Source of the DNA: an uncultured Armatimonadota bacterium
Lineage (GTDB): Bacteria > Armatimonadota > Armatimonadia > Armatimonadales > Armatimonadaceae
Direction of reading: 5' to 3'
Length of the DNA: 9,475 bases
Assembly (NCBI GenBank): GCA_903881535.1
Contig: CAIRTT010000440.1
Coordinates: 1 to 9,475, forward strand
Below the pieces are notes generated by a model that worked only from the letters and a program-made list of their open reading frames with translations, was not told where the DNA came from and searched no databases. Position numbers and translations under genes: made by a program. Shown here piece by piece: positions 6,582 to 9,475 of this stretch. Position 1 is the stretch's first letter. Every line of letters starts with the position of its first letter.

Positions 6582-8074
6582 TGCCTGAAATGTTGAGTGA
6601 GCTTGTTCAACTTCTTGGTAAACCAATTTCTCCGCCAAACAGTCGGATTCGTGGAGTTACGCATGACAGCCGGAACGTCACAGCGGGGGACATTTATGTT
6701 GCTGCGTGCGGTGCTAGCCACGATGGCCACGACTTTATTGCTGATGCTATATCAATGGGAGCAGCGGCTGTAATTGTCGATCAGTCTCGCCAATCGTTAT
6801 TGGTAGATTCGAATATTCCTGGTTGGTCCGTCGGCGATTCACGCCAAGTAATGGGTTTCGTTGCCGACATTGTTTATAACCACCCAACACAGCACATGCA
6901 TGTCGTTGGTGTCACTGGAACAAACGGTAAAACCAGCACCACGCATATCATTGCACACTTGGCCAAGGGACTTTTTGAGCAAGCGGGAATCATCGGTACT
7001 CTGGGAGCTTTTTCTTGTGGAGTTTTAGTGCCAGGACAGAGGACTACTCCTGAGGCGCCGGACCTTCAGAAGATGCTTTCGAGAATGCAAAGCAATTCTG
7101 TAGATATGGTGGCAATGGAAGTTGCCTCTCATGCACTAATGCACGGCAGGGTAAACGGATGTTTGTTTGATGCTGCAGTGTTCACGAATCTGACTCAGGA
7201 TCATCTTGATTTCCATGGAAGCATGGAGAGCTATTTCGAAGCGAAAGCACACCTGTTTACGACACATTTTGATGCTGCCAGTCAGTATGGTAAATGTCCG
7301 TTTGCAGTCATTGGGATTGATACGGAATGGGGGAATCGCCTGTGCACCATGATGCGTGATCTTCCGTACTCGACCTATTCGGTTTCTGCTGGCTCCTCTG
7401 CTGATTTCGGTGCTGCAAACATCCGTTTGGCTGCATCATCGACCGAATTCGATCTTCTTTACAACAATCGGTCATTCCCTGTGGTTTTGCCCCTTGGGGG
7501 AGCATTTCAGATACAAAATGCGCTTGCGGCACTCGCATGGTTTATCGGCGCCGGCGGGGCGGTAGCTGATGGCGTAGCACTGCTTCGTACTTGTCCTCAG
7601 ATTCCGGGACGGTTTGAAATTGTGCCAAGTGAACTACCGTTTGCCGTGGTGGTCGATTATGCGCACACACCTGATGGTCTCGAGAATGTGCTGTCAACTG
7701 CCCGTGAACTATGCTCTGGCAAGCTGATATGTGTGTTTGGTTGCGGTGGCGATCGTGATCGCTCCAAGCGCCCACTAATGGGCAGCATCGCTGAAAAATA
7801 TTGCGATGAGGTAATTGTGACTTCTGACAATCCACGGTCTGAAGATGCTGAGTTGATTATCGATCAAATCATTGCTGGGATGTCAAGTCATTGTGTTGTT
7901 CGGAGGGAGTCGGACCGTAGGTTGGCTATTGCAGATGCGGTTACATCTCGTGTTGCCAATGATGTAGTTGTTATCGCAGGAAAGGGTCATGAAACCTACC
8001 AGATAGTTCACGATCAGGTTATTCCCTTCGATGATCGCTTAGTTGCATCTGAGGAGCTTTCAAAATGCTCCTGA
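6581..8074 (+). CDS. murE: UDP-MurNAc-L-Ala-D-Glu ligase MurE, probably meso-diaminopimelate adding
   Basis: Cytoplasmic ATP-dependent ligase that adds the third stem-peptide residue. The 497-aa product has the Mur ligase P-loop TGTNGKTST (Lys117), TTPEAPDLQ, MEVASHAL, TNLTQDHLDFHG, the YFEAKAHLF segment with the lysine (Lys222) that is carbamylated in the family, DYAHTPDGLENVL, FGCGGDRDRSKRP and AGKGHETYQ. The DNPR motif (416-419) is the one used by meso-DAP-adding MurE enzymes, so DAP-type peptidoglycan is likely; this is inference from the motif. GTG at 6581 is preferred over ATG at 6590 because AGGG (6571-6574) lies 6 nt upstream. The GTG overlaps the ftsI stop by one base. Its end overlaps murF by 10 nt. 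Confidence 0.98.
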   Translation: MPEMLSELVQLLGKPISPPNSRIRGVTHDSRNVTAGDIYVAACGASHDGHDFIADAISMGAAAVIVDQSRQSLLVDSNIPGWSVGDSRQVMGFVADIVYNHPTQHMHVVGVTGTNGKTSTTHIIAHLAKGLFEQAGIIGTLGAFSCGVLVPGQRTTPEAPDLQKMLSRMQSNSVDMVAMEVASHALMHGRVNGCLFDAAVFTNLTQDHLDFHGSMESYFEAKAHLFTTHFDAASQYGKCPFAVIGIDTEWGNRLCTMMRDLPYSTYSVSAGSSADFGAANIRLAASSTEFDLLYNNRSFPVVLPLGGAFQIQNALAALAWFIGAGGAVADGVALLRTCPQIPGRFEIVPSELPFAVVVDYAHTPDGLENVLSTARELCSGKLICVFGCGGDRDRSKRPLMGSIAEKYCDEVIVTSDNPRSEDAELIIDQIIAGMSSHCVVRRESDRRLAIADAVTSRVANDVVVIAGKGHETYQIVHDQVIPFDDRLVASEELSKCS

Positions 8075-9441
8075 CACTAGATGTTGTCGGCCGAATTCTG
8101 GGTCAGGCGATCAACGACAAGTCAGTTGTTAGTGGTGTTTCCATTGACACGCGTACCTTGATGAATGGTGCTTTGTTCGCCGCTATCCGCGGTACCAAAG
8201 TCGATGGCCATGATTACCTCTTCACTGCGATGGAGCGCGGTGCATGCGGCGCTATTGTGGAAACAATAAACCCTTCGGTCGATCTGCCGCAGATTTGTGT
8301 CACAAACACAGTGGATGCATTGGGAGTTCTTGCGAATTGGGTCAGAAAACAGCGGAATCCGACCGTCATCGCAGTGACGGGGAGCTACGGCAAGACATCG
8401 ACGAAAGACATGGTTGCTTGCGTTCATGGCCACGAAAAGTCATGTCACTCGACCATTGGCAACTTCAACACGGAAATAGGTTTGCCGCTTACGGTCCTTT
8501 CAGCTCCTGATGACGTAGATGCGTTAGTGCTTGAAATGGGTATGCGAGGCCCAGGGCAGATTGCAGAACTAGTACGCATCGCTGAGCCAAACATTGGTGT
8601 GATCACGAACATCGGAAGCGCACACATTGAGCTGCTTGGGACCCGGGATGCCATTGCGACCGCGAAAACCGAGCTGTTCAGGGGGCTTCCACCAGATGCA
8701 ACAGCAGTGTATTCAGAAGCGATCGAATTCAAGACTGTTGTTGATGCCAGTGCATCCCATTGTCGGTGTTTTATTGTAGGCGAGTCTCAAACGTGCGATT
8801 TGACAATTTCGAATATTCAACAGGGACGCTTGGAGACGACCTTTCAGCTTAAATATAAGGGTGAATCAGTGGTCGCTAAGGTCGCGTCTCCAGCTAGATT
8901 TGCTGCCATCAATGGGGCTCTTGCCGTCGGAACGGGACTTTCAGCTGGGATGTCGTTACCTAGTTGCGTAGCAGGGTTGGCCAATTGGCGACCGAGTGAG
9001 GGGCGGATGCGCCCGCGAATCATGCGAAATGGTGCGGTTGTACTCTCTGATGCGTACAATGCGGCGCCCGAAGCGATGCTTGCTGCCATTTCTGTTTTGG
9101 CAGAATTAGGGAGCCAGACGTCTGGAAACGCATGGGCTGTTCTAGGTGAAATGCGGGAGTTGGGAGTGGAAACGAAGCAATGGCACTTAGCCATTGGTGA
9201 GGCTGTAAGCACATCGGGAATAGAACACTTGGTAGTTGTTGGAACGTCAGCAACGGATTACCGTACCGGAGCCATTCTGGCAGGTATGAATCCTGACCAG
9301 GTTCATTTTTTTGATTCACCAGCTAGTGCTGCGGTCGTTCTCCAGCAAGTCATTTGTGAAACTGATGTTGTCCTCATTAAGGGAAGCCGCGCTGCCGGTT
9401 TGGATTTGATTGTTGACATCCTGTGCGGAGGTGCATCATGA
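8065..9441 (+). CDS. murF: UDP-MurNAc-tripeptide-D-Ala-D-Ala ligase MurF
   Basis: Adds the D-Ala-D-Ala dipeptide, finishing the UDP-MurNAc-pentapeptide in the cytoplasm. The 458-aa product has the short N-terminal domain with SIDTRTL, the ATP loop TGSYGKTSTKDM (Lys110), GNFNTEIGLPL, LEMGMRGPGQI, NIGSAHIELLG, DAYNAAP (329-335), VLGEMRELG and KGSRAAGLD. The family usually has DxYNANP; here the last Asn is Ala334. Length is normal. The ATG at 8065 lies inside the end of murE (10-nt overlap, different frame), with GAGGAG (8051-8056) 8 nt upstream. The stop TGA overlaps the ATG of the next gene. Confidence 0.98.
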   Translation: MLLTLDVVGRILGQAINDKSVVSGVSIDTRTLMNGALFAAIRGTKVDGHDYLFTAMERGACGAIVETINPSVDLPQICVTNTVDALGVLANWVRKQRNPTVIAVTGSYGKTSTKDMVACVHGHEKSCHSTIGNFNTEIGLPLTVLSAPDDVDALVLEMGMRGPGQIAELVRIAEPNIGVITNIGSAHIELLGTRDAIATAKTELFRGLPPDATAVYSEAIEFKTVVDASASHCRCFIVGESQTCDLTISNIQQGRLETTFQLKYKGESVVAKVASPARFAAINGALAVGTGLSAGMSLPSCVAGLANWRPSEGRMRPRIMRNGAVVLSDAYNAAPEAMLAAISVLAELGSQTSGNAWAVLGEMRELGVETKQWHLAIGEAVSTSGIEHLVVVGTSATDYRTGAILAGMNPDQVHFFDSPASAAVVLQQVICETDVVLIKGSRAAGLDLIVDILCGGAS

Positions 9442-9475
9442 CACAATATGCACTTCTTGGAGCAGGTGTTGTTGC
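9438..9475 (+). CDS. Start of a further operon gene, probably mraY (partial, 3' end off window)
   Basis: ATG at 9438 overlaps the murF stop as ATGA, with GGAGG (9427-9431) 6 nt upstream. Only 12 complete codons are visible (MTQYALLGAGVV). The hydrophobic start fits the first membrane helix of MraY, the usual gene after murF in dcw clusters. Too little sequence is present to exclude another gene, such as murD or ftsW. Confidence 0.6.
   Translation, partial: MTQYALLGAGVV

Overview
The window looks like a stretch of bacterial chromosome of roughly balanced base composition. It holds the start of a division and cell-wall (dcw) cluster on the + strand and two unrelated genes on the - strand. Three things point to a lineage: a gene with PSCyt1/DUF1549 (PSD1-type) domains, a ROK kinase with an atypical metal-site loop, and a full mraZ-first dcw cluster with ftsL and ftsI. 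PSD1-type genes are typical of Planctomycetota, Verrucomicrobiota and Armatimonadota. Most Planctomycetota have lost much of the dcw cluster, so Armatimonadota is my first guess and Verrucomicrobiota my second. This is inference from gene content and is not certain.

Layout: 1-1438 (-) is a secreted PSCyt1/DUF1549 c-type cytochrome-like protein that runs off the left edge. 1439-1540 is a short gap with a strong hairpin. 1541-2524 (-) is a ROK-family sugar kinase or regulator-like protein. About 2525-2916 is a divergent control region with a promoter for the kinase, a Crp-type palindrome and a near-consensus sigma-70 promoter facing right. It also carries an array of seven TGGA direct repeats at exact 11-bp spacing, and a GC-rich hairpin. 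From 2917 to the right edge run mraZ, rsmH (mraW), ftsL-like, ftsI (class B PBP), murE, murF and the first codons of a further gene, probably mraY. Gaps between these genes are 0 to 1 nt, or the genes overlap, so they form one operon.

The operon genes act together in septal peptidoglycan synthesis. MurE and MurF build the UDP-MurNAc-pentapeptide; the DNPR motif in MurE points to meso-diaminopimelate at position 3. MraY would load it on lipid, and FtsL and FtsI act at the division site. RsmH methylates 16S rRNA, and MraZ is the DNA-binding regulator of the cluster. The most notable signal is the seven-copy TGGA array between the promoter and mraZ. It looks like an enlarged MraZ operator with 11-bp spacing, placed in the transcribed leader.
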